A stretch of DNA of 64,000 bases, taken from the NCBI GenBank assembly GCA_028023455.1, contig JAQFVV010006471.1, positions 62,001 to 126,000 on the forward strand. Direction: 5' to 3'. The notes beneath the pieces are model-generated. The model saw only the letters and a program-made list of their open reading frames with translations. It did not search any database and had not been told where the DNA came from. The DNA comes from Epiperipatus broadwayi. Taxonomy: Eukaryota > Onychophora > Udeonychophora > Euonychophora > Peripatidae. Position numbers and translations under genes: made by a program. Shown here piece by piece: positions 26,101 through 41,849 of the stretch (positions are counted from its first letter, which is position 1; the number at the start of each line of letters is the position of its first letter).

Positions 26101-26142
26101 GATTTTGGTTAATAGCGTGAGTGAAAGAAATAGAATACAATA
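26101..26142 (+). other. strong splice acceptor followed by short frame or microexon
   Basis: A very good acceptor, ttttttttttgttttctttacag, ends at 26100. What follows can be read as ILVNSVSERNRIQ and a TAA stop at 26140-26142, or as a 15-base microexon attttggttaatagc ending at a good donor-like gtgagtg. The polypyrimidine tract is the best in this part of the window. No partner exon is identified, so the call rests on the splice signals alone. Confidence 0.2.
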
Positions 26143-26321
26143 ATTCATATAATTTGCTTCATATACAATTTACATTCATTATTATCGTAATCAATGGATA
26201 AAACAAGTCTCAAGTGTTACATGTAGCAAAGCTGTGCCAAAATGATTCTATGCAATTGAAAATGTTGAAAATACATTTGCAAAATATTCATCATCAATAC
26301 TAGAACAAAAACTTTATTAAA

Positions 26322-26324
<3 letters not shown>

Positions 26325-26412
<88 letters not shown>
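26325..26412. repeat. (TA)n microsatellite
   Basis: About 44 uninterrupted TA units. The minus-strand frame of alternating Tyr and Ile across it is an artefact. Confidence 0.98.
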
Positions 26413-26415
<3 letters not shown>

Positions 26416-26785
26416 CTTTAATAATCACTAGGTTACTAAAAATTCTTATTTTATCATACTTGAAATAGAAAGTCATAAAGACCCATGTACAACCTATAAA
26501 ATTCTGATCAAATTTTAATGACATTTAAATAGTAGAAAATGTGTTTGGGAAATGTATTGAAGAAAACCTTTCAGCACATTTTCTACATGATCATTCATGT
26601 TAAGTATTAATTCTATAATATATGTCTTACTTTTAATTTAACTTCATAAATTAACTTGTGTGGAATCAAGTTTTCAGATGCCAAGATTTGTATAAAATTT
26701 CATTCACATTAATTTAAAAAAAATAATCAAAAAATCAAGTCATATATAACGTGACATTACTTTTATAAGCTTGTATTTATAAAGA

Positions 26786-27488
26786 TGTAATACAGAGAGT
26801 GTACCAACAGCTCAAACAAGCTCTTAATAAGTGTGGTATGATAAAATATTTAAAATCTCTCTCCAGAACCTTCCCATCTCCAGACCACTGGTTTTGAGTT
26901 TATGGCTCACTTCAGTGGAGAGCTAGAATATTCAGACACTAGATCTAAAATATCAATTCAAAACCCAGCACTTATTTTATATGTATATTTAAGTAGAAAC
27001 TCTGAAATTTTCAGACATGAAAATGTTTTTTAAATCCAGCTATCTAACTTTTATATCTATGTGGAACTAAACTAAATTCAGATCTATCATATTTTAATAG
27101 CCTCAGCATAGCCAAAGCCTCTCTGTATTACACTTTTGTAAATACAAGCGTTTCAGCTTTAAGGCTTTGGCTATGCTGAGGCTATTAAAATATGGTAGAT
27201 ATGAATTTAGTTCAGTTCCATATAGATATTAAAGTTAGATAGCTGGATTTAAAGGCATTTTCATATCCAAAAAATTTCAGAGTTTCTACTCAAATATACA
27301 TATGAAATAAGTGTTGGGTTTTGAGTTTATATTTTAGATCTAGTGTCCAAATATTCTAGCTCTCCACTGACATGAGCCATAAGCTCAAAACCAGTTGGTA
27401 TTGTGATGGGAAGATTCTGGATAAAGATTTTAAATATTTTCTCATACCATACTTATTCATTAAGAGCACACTCTCTATATTATATTGA
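26786..27488. repeat. fold-back element, arms about 330 bp
   Basis: The arms 26786-27120 and 27161-27488 pair over their whole length with scattered mismatches. Outer ends are atacagagagtgtacc and the inverse gcacactctctatatt. The inner ends are cagcatagccaaagcct and aggctttggctatgctg. A unique loop of about 40 bases separates them. The divergence between arms is higher than in the palindrome at 3074-3799, so this copy looks older. No coding content. Confidence 0.9.
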
Positions 27489-29265
27489 TTTAGAAAGAAA
27501 TTTTGTTGTTGCCCCATTTTGAAAAACACCTGCCAAAATTTTTATATTTTAGAAATAATATTTATCTTTTTTTGAATCAGAAAATCTGATTTGGCATAAT
27601 AGTCATAGGTTTTGTAGAGGTATATGCTAAGATTGGTTAAATTGCTATATTTCAAGTTAATGCCAAAAATAAATTTTAATATAAAAGATATTAATTATAG
27701 GACTTATTAATAAGTATTTGCCTCAAAAGCATTTCCAGCTTCACTAAAGTTGGTTTTAAATCAAACAATTCAAATTGCAAATAGTCGTTAAGGAAAAGCT
27801 TAAACTCATGATTTTTCAATAAGTGATATATTGATGTAAATATAAGAGAGAAATATTCTCTTTTTAAAATATATTCATAACTTTCCAAGAGAATTATAAT
27901 GGGGTATCTGTTTAAACTTACAGCAGAGTTTCAATTACTTTTTGAAATTTAGATATGAGATAAAATAAAATCTTTTATTTCATTGAATGACTTTATTGCT
28001 CAGAGATTCATAATAAATTTGAGCACGAAAAGTGTGGAATTGAATATAATCCAAGAACCATATAATAGTGACTCTGATACTTTACCACTGCATTAAACTT
28101 TATAGTAGTAAAATATTAAAACAAACTTTATTCAGATTATCAGGTACAAACTTTCTCAGTAATTGTCAAAATAATTTTATATAATCATAGACTTATTTGA
28201 AAACACAAAGTATATTTGTTAAGAAATCACAGAATTTTCTTAATTGGTATCTGAATTCTACTGCAACAGTAAGCTATATTCATGGTTACTTCTATTTATG
28301 TTGATTTTATTATGATAAACTTTGAAATAATAAAGAAAATTAAAGTAATGTAAACTTGTGTAGTATATTGCTTTTTCAGTTGTTATGTAATTAAAATTGT
28401 ATCAAGCATTACAAAACACATAGATTTAATGAATAATCTTTATGTATTATCTAGACAAAAGTTTGACTTTCACACGAATGAAGTCTTATAAAATAATGCA
28501 ATTAAGTATTTTAAAGTAGCAAAAAGGTTTATGCTGTGCATTTTAAATTATTATTCTGTGTATCCAAAAAAAAAAAAAACAATCACATATCTATTATTGC
28601 TGGCAATCTTTACCAAAATGACTAAAATATAATATTCTAAAATTCTATTAAACTTTTTGTTTATTAAATATGTGTTAGTTTAGTTCATATTTATTATATT
28701 AAATTAATAAGCATTATTTCATTAAAAAAAAAAAAATTCTGCCAAAAAATTGATCAACGTGGATTTTTTTAAAGGGTTCTGTAAACATAAATAACAAGGT
28801 TGCATTAAGTAAAATCAATGCTATAGGGACAGTTTTAAAAATTCTCAAGCAATGATCTTTGAAAGAATGAATGAAAAACAAGAATGAAGGATTTAAAAAA
28901 TAAATACATATTTACAACTTAAAATTAATGTGTGCAGAAATTCGTAATATTCAAAAATAGTGTATTATTGAATGTCAACTTTCTTTTTAATGATCACATG
29001 AAAATATAACTTTTTTTTAGTTATTTATTTTATAAAAGTGTTTTATTTGATTGTCAGAATGTACTTTATTAAAAAAAAATTATTTAGTTTATGTATCAGA
29101 GACAGAAACGAGAGCTAACCAACGCTTGTTAGGCACATTTAATAAACATAATTAACATAGTTTTAAGCTATATTCACAGAGTTTGTAATAAATACTTACA
29201 AGCAATTACAATATATACTTTCAAGTATTATTAATCCACTGAAAAATGAAGGTCTCTATAAGTTT
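27489..29265. other. AT-rich DNA, no gene seen
   Basis: No supported frame. The 65-codon minus-strand frame at 27691-27888 is AT-noise composition with no motif. Confidence 0.6.
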
Positions 29266-29269
29266 AATA

Positions 29270-30300
29270 CAGTTCACCTGATCTCTAATCTCTCTTCTCC
29301 ATACCACTCCAGTACACTTCTTTATTTTATCCATTTCTTCCATATGGTCTTATTTCTAGGTCTTTCACAAGCTCTTAGAATCTGGTTTATGAAATCAAGT
29401 TGAATATTTGTTATCAACTTCTCTAGCAACATTAACTCAAGTTTCTTAATTCTTTCAATAATGTCAATACCACCTGTTTATAATCTCATCCATATATTTC
29501 ATTTTTGCAACTTTTCTTGTAAATTCTACTATATATTTCTCCATAATTAATTGAGTAGCCTAAAGTCTCTGCATAACTCTTCTGTCAAATGTCCAAATTT
29601 CAAATCTATAAATAATAGCTGGTGCAACATATTTATCAAAATATTTTTTTTTTCAAACTTTTGGTCATATTTTTTTTTAAATATTAACTTATTTCTACTA
29701 AAAGTAGTCCAACCATGTTTAATTCTCTGATTAATTTTATCCACTGTGTTTCCATCTGTAGTAATAATTTGAGCATCGTTATTGCAGTTGTTAACTTCTA
29801 ACTTATCATTATCAATGTTTTTTTTTCGTTTTTGAGAAAATCATTTCAACATAACTTAAGTCTTTTCAACATTTTTTTAGTCCAACTTTCTTACTTTTAT
29901 CTGAAAACTAATATTTCTTAAAACTCTGAACTATTATTTGCAAAAACAATTAAATCATCTGCAAAATATAGATGACTTAAATAACATCCATTTATTTTTT
30001 TATTCCCTTAGATTTTTATTTTATTCCATAAAATACTTTTTGCAAATCTGCTGTAAAAAGTTTTGGAGATATTAAATCACCCTATTATATACACTTATCA
30101 GTGTTAATCTTCCGAGAATCATTATATAATCTAATCATTGTTGTTGCATTTTTATAAATATTCTTCAGAATATGAGAGTATTATGGGTCTATATCCTAAT
30201 AATTTAATGTTTTAATCAATGAAGAAATGTTCATATATATATTTCTTATAATACTTTTTTCATATACACTTCAATGCAAACAAATTTTCTTAAAAAAAAC
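29270..30300 (-). pseudogene. RTE-type non-LTR retrotransposon reverse transcriptase, C-side remnant
   Basis: Conceptual minus-strand translation over several frames shows reverse-transcriptase blocks in the right order. Near 30190-30100: LKNIYKNATTMIRLYNDSRK. Near 30085-30025: GDLISPKLFTADLQKVF. Near 29990-29935: the catalytic HLYFADDLIVFANNSSEF. Near 29755-29650: the downstream VDKINQRIKHGWTTF. Near 29600-29560: IYRFEIWTFDRRVM. After 29560 a terminal stretch with MEEMDKIKK follows. These match the order typical of the RTE clade (polymerase palm with [FY]ADD, then the INxRI..GW block and ETW-like block). Several stops and frame changes break it, so it is a dead copy. The start of the palm is displaced: its N-side counterpart lies at 34825-35500. 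Confidence 0.85.
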
Positions 30301-30309
30301 TTCTTTATT

Positions 30310-30352
30310 TTCCTTATAGTTTCAACTGTCCAGCAATTTTTATCAGAGCTTT
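30310..30352 (-). mobile_element. 3' tail of a dispersed retroelement, copy 3
   Basis: On the minus strand gctctgataaaaattgctgg then acagttgaaactataaggaa matches the tails at 21198-21232 and 25219-25257. It lies between the (TA)n tract and the RTE fragment. This suggests that a second element inserted into the RTE copy and brought or seeded the (TA)n tract. Confidence 0.45.
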
Positions 30353-30375
30353 ATCAAACTTCCCCTGCTTTATAA

Positions 30376-34736
<4,361 letters not shown>

Positions 34737-34812
<76 letters not shown>
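34737..34812. repeat. interrupted (TA)n microsatellite
   Basis: About 17 TA units, a taataaa interruption, then about 17 more. It forms the right border of the 4.2 kb segment. Confidence 0.97.
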
Positions 34813-34814
<2 letters not shown>

Positions 34815-34824
34815 AAATAAAGTA

Positions 34825-35500
34825 AGAGACGAATAAGAGAATATACGCTGAAGAAATGCTTATAAAATCAAATTCCTTTTTAGAAACCTACAAATTTTAA
34901 GCATAATGACAACTCATATTTATTGGACATTTTTTTATAACTTTTCTAACTCTTTGAATCTGATTCGCTGTATTCAACTCACTTTTAAATCTAGCTTGTT
35001 AATTTGGTTGATTGAAATCCAAAGCTCATTATAGATGAGTTGTAATTGTCTTGGTAAAATTTTTTGTATAAGAGTAATAAAAAACTAAGAGATATGTAAT
35101 TTTCATATATACTTTATCAGACCTTTTAAACATCAATATTAATCATGCATTTTTCCAATCATCTGGTACATCTTTAGACATTTTTTATATAATTTTATTT
35201 TAAAAACTTCTATTTCTTCACTTGCTTCTTTTAAGATATTGATTATAATTTTATCATTAGCTAGAGATTTTCCCTTTTTTATCAATTTAATTGTATGTCT
35301 CATTTTTGCATTTACAACACTGAGAAATTCAAAATATATAATAATTTTAGAAGAAACCTTTTTTGTTTCTTATTCCAATACAATGATTGATAGAATTTTT
35401 CTACACATTTTATGATGACAACACTTTTTTTAGTAATAGTTTCACCTTTTTCACTTAATGGAGAAATACATTTTTCACCAATACTAAGTTGTAATATTTT
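34825..35500 (-). pseudogene. RTE-type reverse transcriptase, N-side remnant
   Basis: Minus-strand translation shows, from high to low coordinates, ISPLSEKGETITKKSVV and IKCVEKFYQSLYWNKKQ (about 35470-35340). This is the linker typical of RTE elements between endonuclease and polymerase. A cluster SLANDKIIINILKEASEEI (about 35270-35205) and traces of the palm entry follow. Near 35050-34850 comes NFTKTITTHL, then DFNQPN.QARFKSE and a region aligning with the ...VDYEKAFDSV motif as KKEFDF. Frames shift and stops are present. It ends at the aspartate block of the palm, roughly where the piece at 29270-30300 begins, so both probably come from one insertion now split by the DNA between them. Confidence 0.75.
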
Positions 35501-35709
35501 AAACAGCATTAAAGTGTTGCACATGCGCTTTGAATTTGATGACCATTCTATCTTTTCCAAAGACTTTATCATGTGTTTGAAGTGTTTGTATTCATTCATT
35601 TTATAGTTAAAATCCAAAGTGCATATGCAACAGTTTAATGCTGTTTAAAATATTAGTTTGTAAAAAACATAGCATTATATAAAATAATTGACCAATACTA
35701 AGTTGTAAT
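35478..35709. repeat. 19-base direct repeat enclosing an inverted repeat
   Basis: accaatactaagttgtaat occurs at 35478-35495 and again at 35691-35709. Between them the inner ends are inverted copies: atattttaaacagcattaaa (from 35494) and tttaatgctgtttaaaatat (to about 35653). Part of the RTE remnant lies inside. This is a snap-back or template-switch type rearrangement, not a standard target-site duplication. Confidence 0.8.
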
Positions 35710-35810
35710 TAGAGGGATTTGAACTTAAAATGTTTTTGTCTATTCATTCTCTACTTTATCTCAAACAACCGATACACATGATTACACAATGTAAAAAAGA
35801 TATATGATCC

Positions 35811-35848
<38 letters not shown>

Positions 35849-36028
35849 GGATATATATATATATATATATATATAGCACGCTCTTAATTTTATATATATT
35901 ATTCATAACCAGTACTGATTAGTTGGAATCATGTATCTTTTTTTCATGTGTGTGGTCATGTGTATCAGTTGTTTGAGATGGAGAGGAAAAAGAATAGACT
36001 GCAGAATATGAGTTCAAATCTTTCTAAT
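35709..36028. repeat. fold-back element with (TA)n loop
   Basis: Left arm from taattagagggatttgaac to the TA tract at 35815; right arm from gattagttggaatcatg (about 35919) to ctttctaatta at 36028. The arms pair with mismatches and share tctcaaacaactgatacaca. The inner part is (TA)n with a cctaa...ttagg flanked core. Read from the right arm, gagttcaaatc resembles a tRNA B-box. The tctcata..ctgatacac core is shared with 3074-3799 and 58060-58200. Confidence 0.85.
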
Positions 36029-36029
36029 T

Positions 36030-39000
36030 ACATATATAAGAAACATTCTGAATAAGAAAATTACTTACTGCCTTAGAATTACAATACTAAGATGATGTTT
36101 ACACTTTTGAGACTTTTATTCTCTTCTATAGCTTTCCTTGCTAATTCAAATTAAAGTTTACTATGTTATTATTAATTGTACCATTTTAAAAAATTGTAGA
36201 CATTGAATCCTTATTATTGCATCATATTTATATATTATGTATTCCTTCTATTCTTAAATTGTTTTATCTCAATATAAATTTTACATGGCTACTGGCTATT
36301 TTGCACTAACTATTATTGTTGTAGCTTATTTTTGAGTTTTCAGTGATTAAGTACAATAGGATCTTCAATTATATATATATATATATATTAAATTGATGAA
36401 AACATTGATATTATAATTGAAAATTTTCCATGTTTTAATTTAGAATAAATCCTCATTTATGTGTAACTAGGTTACCATCAAATAAAATCGTTTGTCCAAG
36501 CTGAACCAAGTGATCTAACAATTAACAATAGCATTTATCTGATTTGTTGGATTTTGTCTATTTAATGGATAATTATCACCAAAAAGACCCATTATAATAT
36601 CAATGTTTAAATACATATTATTTTTTAAGAAAATAATATAATAGAAAAATTATAATAATAAATTATTTTAAAAATTATTTATTTTGTAGTTTTAAGTAAA
36701 GAAACTTTTTTTTTCATCAATATATTTCATTCATTTTTTACAGAATACATTGAATCTGCTTCAAAAAATATCACTTTTTCTAATAGAAGAGTTATTTTCG
36801 TTCATTTGTACTTCTACGATATCAACAAATGTCAGGAATATGAATTGTTGTTTTATAGTTTCTCGCGACCGTTATTCGTCTGCCTTTAATGTCATTAAAC
36901 AACAAATTTATGTTTAATTTCGTCAACGAAACGTGTAGTTAACAATATAAGAATAATATATTTATAGGTTGAAAAGGTTCGTCATAAAAATGATAGCATG
37001 TTTAAAAAAAATTCATTTACTTTTAAAAATTCTTAAAGATTGCCAAAATAAATTTTAAAAAAAGGATGGTAATTTAAAGTTTTGTAATAACTTAAGGTGT
37101 ATTTGCAAAATCTTATTAATTAAAATATATATTATAAAAGCATAGAATAATGCAGGGCTTCCCAATGCTGCTCACTCTCAAAAGAATAATGAAAGTCATG
37201 ACGCGCCACACAGGCTAATTACAGAGTGATGAAAATTTCTGACATTTAGTTAAAAATAAGTGTTTATCAATAAATAATTTGATGGCTAGTTAAGATTTCT
37301 ACAGTCACAGTTATCTGCACAAAAGTTATAATCTTACTTAAAAACTGAGGAAAAAACCCAAATTTTATTCAGTTCATATTCAAATATTACATCTTGAGTA
37401 TGTACTAATCATTACATCATGAAGCTGTTCTTGTATATATATTCTAAAACTATAAAATTAATTACTACTAGAAATAAATTTATATTTTATAACAAAATAT
37501 TATCCATAGTCCTTTAAATAGACAATTGCAAATGATATAGTCAAAGACTGATAAAATGTGATCCCTAATTTGTTTTATCAGAATATATGCAGTATTTGCA
37601 TTGGATCTAGATTTTACAGACATCATCCAGATAATCTGGATAGTTTAATATAAGTCCACGTCACTAGAAACATAAATAAAGAGAAACATATTTTACAAAA
37701 CAATTCGAAAATTTGTAGGAATCAATTAAAAGAGGTGTTTTGCAATGATTAGTGTGTGTGTGTGTGTATAATAAAATGAGAATGTAATTTAATTACTTAA
37801 AAAAACAGCAGATACACATTTTTAAAAAAGAAAATTATCTGCCATTTTTTTTAAATCAAAGTTGATTCTTTTTTATCGTCATTATGTACTTTAACTCATC
37901 GTTGTAAATAATAAATACTTGCTATAATAAGCAATAATGACTTTTTAGAAAGATCGCGCAACTAATACACGACTTTGATAAAAAATAAAAGTAAATAATA
38001 TCTTAGTATTGTTTTTTTCTTATTGTTAAATTATTCTGAAGCTGAAACTGTGAAAATTGTGACTGAAATTATCTGAAGAAAGATTGAAGTTTGTCTTTCC
38101 GAGTAGGTATATTCTACTGAGCCAGATACAAAGAAAAAAATTATAGGCAAAACCTTATCAATGCAGATAATATTTCAAATGTTCATATGGAATAAAGGTT
38201 TAGTTCCAAATTACAATTACAATAATTAAAAAATAATAAGCTTCATTTTTAAAAAAGATGCTTTTAAAACTTATAGTTTAGAAAATTTGTGAAAAATATA
38301 TAAAAATAATTTTGAAGCTAAGTATGCAATTCTATATTTTAAACAAATATTTATAAAGCAGTAATTAGCATATCAGCTTGCTATATCCAAACCATAAGTT
38401 GTGTTCAAGCTGGTTATTTCCTAGATGTAAAAAGTTTAGTATTTTATAACTGACCAACAACTAAATTTGATAATATTTGCTAAAAAACATATATGTTAGC
38501 TGATATACAGTAAAGACCTGATCTCGATCTGAATTCATCAGATAAGTTTTGCTGAGATAAATTTGCACTCAAACTACAATTGTATTTTTTAGCTACCATA
38601 AATAAAAATGATCATTCAAATTTCAGAAAATAAAAAAATAAATATATAAAACAGAAAGAAATCCAGAAAAAATATAAACAAAAAGATATGGATGAATAAT
38701 ATTATGACTATCTAAAAAAATCAGTAAACCACAAATATGTCTACATATATCACTTGCCACTCTTTTAATATGTCTATTTCATATTTATTATGCATTTTTT
38801 TGAATTTATAAAATAAATGTGTTTTGATAAAAACATTAAAATTTTACATAGTTCTATATTGAATGCATTGGAAAGACACATTACCAATAGAATAGGACTA
38901 GCATATGAAATAAATAAAATGACAATATTTTTATCAAATGAAAATTTAGGGCATAGACAATCAAGGAATTTTACTTTGTGTTTTACTAAATTACTTTCAA

Positions 39001-40880
39001 GGTTGGTGAGATAATTTTTATTAAGAATGATACATTTTATAATTATTTATTGCTACAGTTTATGATAAGAATAAGAGTATATAGTAAAATAAAGTTGTTT
39101 TCCAATCATTCATCATCATTTTAACTACTTGACGTTATTAAAGAACAAATATTTTTAATCAAATTTTTTATCATATCTTCTTTCTCCTTATGATTTCTTT
39201 ATCTCATTTTTACAGATTAATTTCATGTAAAATCAACAAAAGATAAAATTAACACAGCTTATTTCTTTAACCTCTTTCTTTAATTAATTTATTGAATTGA
39301 GTAATTTTTGTTGCAAATTTTATGCATTTAATATTAAAACAATAAAAATAGTGATCATTTGATGCCTTTGCTCTTAGTATTTAGGATGTGCATTATTACA
39401 CTTCAAATATTTTTTTTAAATAAATTTCAAAAAGTATTTCTTCCTTTGTATGGAACAACAATTGATTTATGTATGAATTATCCTTACTCCATATTAATGT
39501 TGTCCATTATTTTTCTACTAGCAATTTATGTTGTTCAACATTCCATATTACCATTAAAATGTTTAATCAATATTATGATCCAAAAAATTATATTTGATTT
39601 ATTATAAATACAAATTTACATCTGAAGAACATTCTTAAAAATCATATTTGAACTTTTCAAATATAGCAAAAAAAGTTAAGTGAAATATGCAATGAGAAGA
39701 ACAATTACTGTTTTCTTATTGATTGATTATAATAATGCTAATGCAAAAAATAAATTAACAAAATGATTATTAAATAAAGTACATTTTTAACAAGAGCAAA
39801 TAATTATAAAGTCATTATAAAGCTATGAAAATGTATTTTCAAATTTTAAATTACATTTATACATATTAAAATATCACCAGAATTCAGTATAGCAGTGTTT
39901 GATAGAGAATGGCAATTCTAGTTTCTTTTTTATTGTTACTTTGAATTTCTTGCCTAAAGAAAACATGAATATTTTTCTTTTTTAATACTTACTTTCCAAA
40001 TATTTTGTGAAAATAATCCTAAATATTTAAATAAACTACAAACTTAAACAATATTTTTTGTCCTAATTAAAAAGAAGTTTACAAGTTTGTTTCAATTCCC
40101 AAACTTATGAATCTACTAATCAGAAAACTTGTAGGCTTTTGAAATTTTATAAATGTTTTATCTCTGTCAATTACTGACATTAAAGGTAAAACATATTATA
40201 ATATTCCCATAAAGCACTGATTCTCTAACTGAGTTAAATTTATGTAAGAATTTAGATATGTTATAATAAATTAGAGTTATTTAAAATATTATTTGGAAAT
40301 TTACAGATTTAGAAATATATTTTGATTAACTCTTGCATATATAATGTTTGAAGTCTAAATAAATACATCTGTCAAATTTGCCTTTTTTTTTGTACATTAT
40401 CCAGTCTCATTATTAACAAAATATTTTTTTATTAAAAATATAAACATAGCTCTGTATTCCATGATTTGAAATTCCTTCTATAAATGTAATTAGTGACAAG
40501 TTGATTAAATAATGTGATCTTTTGTTTTCATAAGCTGCGAAAGATATTGTTTCCATTGACTGAGGTATATATCTGATGTCATGAATAATGATTTATTTGC
40601 AATTTTCTGATTAATTGTTTGTCTGTAATGCAAATGGTTTCTTATATAAATGTTTTTTTTTTCTTTCTGGGGAGGTGTATAAAAATAAAAATAGTATTTT
40701 AACAATTGCTAAGTATATATATTCATTCATATACTTAAAGTCATTTAACTCTACTATAAGACATATGTTATAAAAGGAGACTAATCTTATATGTTCATCA
40801 GCAGCAGCAACATTATAATTTTCATTTTAGATAAATATTTTTTAATTTTCAAAAGGAAAATAGAGCACTTTTATTTTGAT
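36030..40880. other. AT-rich DNA with a few weak signals
   Basis: No recognised gene. A strong acceptor-like ttcattttttacag at 36743 is followed by a 57-codon frame to TAA at 36915-36917 with a CG-rich end (VSRDRYSSAFNVIKQQ). Open frames of this length are frequent by chance here, so it stays unassigned. At 37151 cagggcttcccaatgctgct resembles the end of a hAT-type DNA transposon. (GT)n at 37753-37767 is short. Frames at 38817, 39359 and 40505 are Ile/Phe/Lys/Asn noise. Confidence 0.55.
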
Positions 40881-40888
40881 TCCATATT

Positions 40889-41288
<400 letters not shown>

Positions 41289-41289
41289 T

Positions 41290-41770
41290 ATATGTGGATG
41301 GATTATATATAGACACAGACTGAGTGAGAGATAATATAAATAAATAGGCACAGAGAGATAAAAAATAAATTGGTAAGCATACATATGCATAGAAAGCAAA
41401 TAATTAACAGTACAATTAGAGATATAAATTCATAGAAGTATTACTAATTGGATGAATAGATAGATAAACATAAATATAGCGATACATATATATGACAAAT
41501 AGATAGATAGACAGGTAGACAAATAAACAGATTTATAGATTAATGCATCCACAGATAGGTAGATGGATAAAAGGATAAAAGGCAGGTAAGTTGTAAAATA
41601 ATAGATATAATGATATATAGAATTAAAATAAATAGATAGATAGACAATAAGATAACCTGATAAATAAATAAATGGATAGATAGTGAGATAAATAGTTAGA
41701 AAGATGGATAAATATATAGCTAGATTGAAATTTAAATAAATAAACATGTAGATGGATGGATGGATGGAAA
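41290..41770. repeat. degenerate GATA-type array
   Basis: Continuation of the array with decayed gatagata, gatggatg and gataaata units. The 105-codon minus-strand frame at 41430-41747 is a product of the repeat. Confidence 0.85.
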
Positions 41771-41843
41771 GCTATATATATATATTGTAACCTGAAAAGA
41801 TAGGATAGCTATATATATATATTGTAACCTGAAAAGATAGGAT
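41771..41843. repeat. 37 bp tandem duplication
   Basis: Two identical copies of a unit starting gctatatatatatattgtaa and ending gataggata, at 41771-41807 and 41808-41843. Confidence 0.95.
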
Positions 41844-41849
41844 AGACTA

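Noticed and set aside
35412-35606. 64-codon plus-strand frame
   Set aside because: Antisense shadow of the RTE remnant at 34825-35500.
36744-36917. 57-codon frame after a strong acceptor
   Set aside because: Attractive, but open stretches of this length are common by chance, and half of it is Ile/Leu/Phe/Asn noise. Left as a note only.
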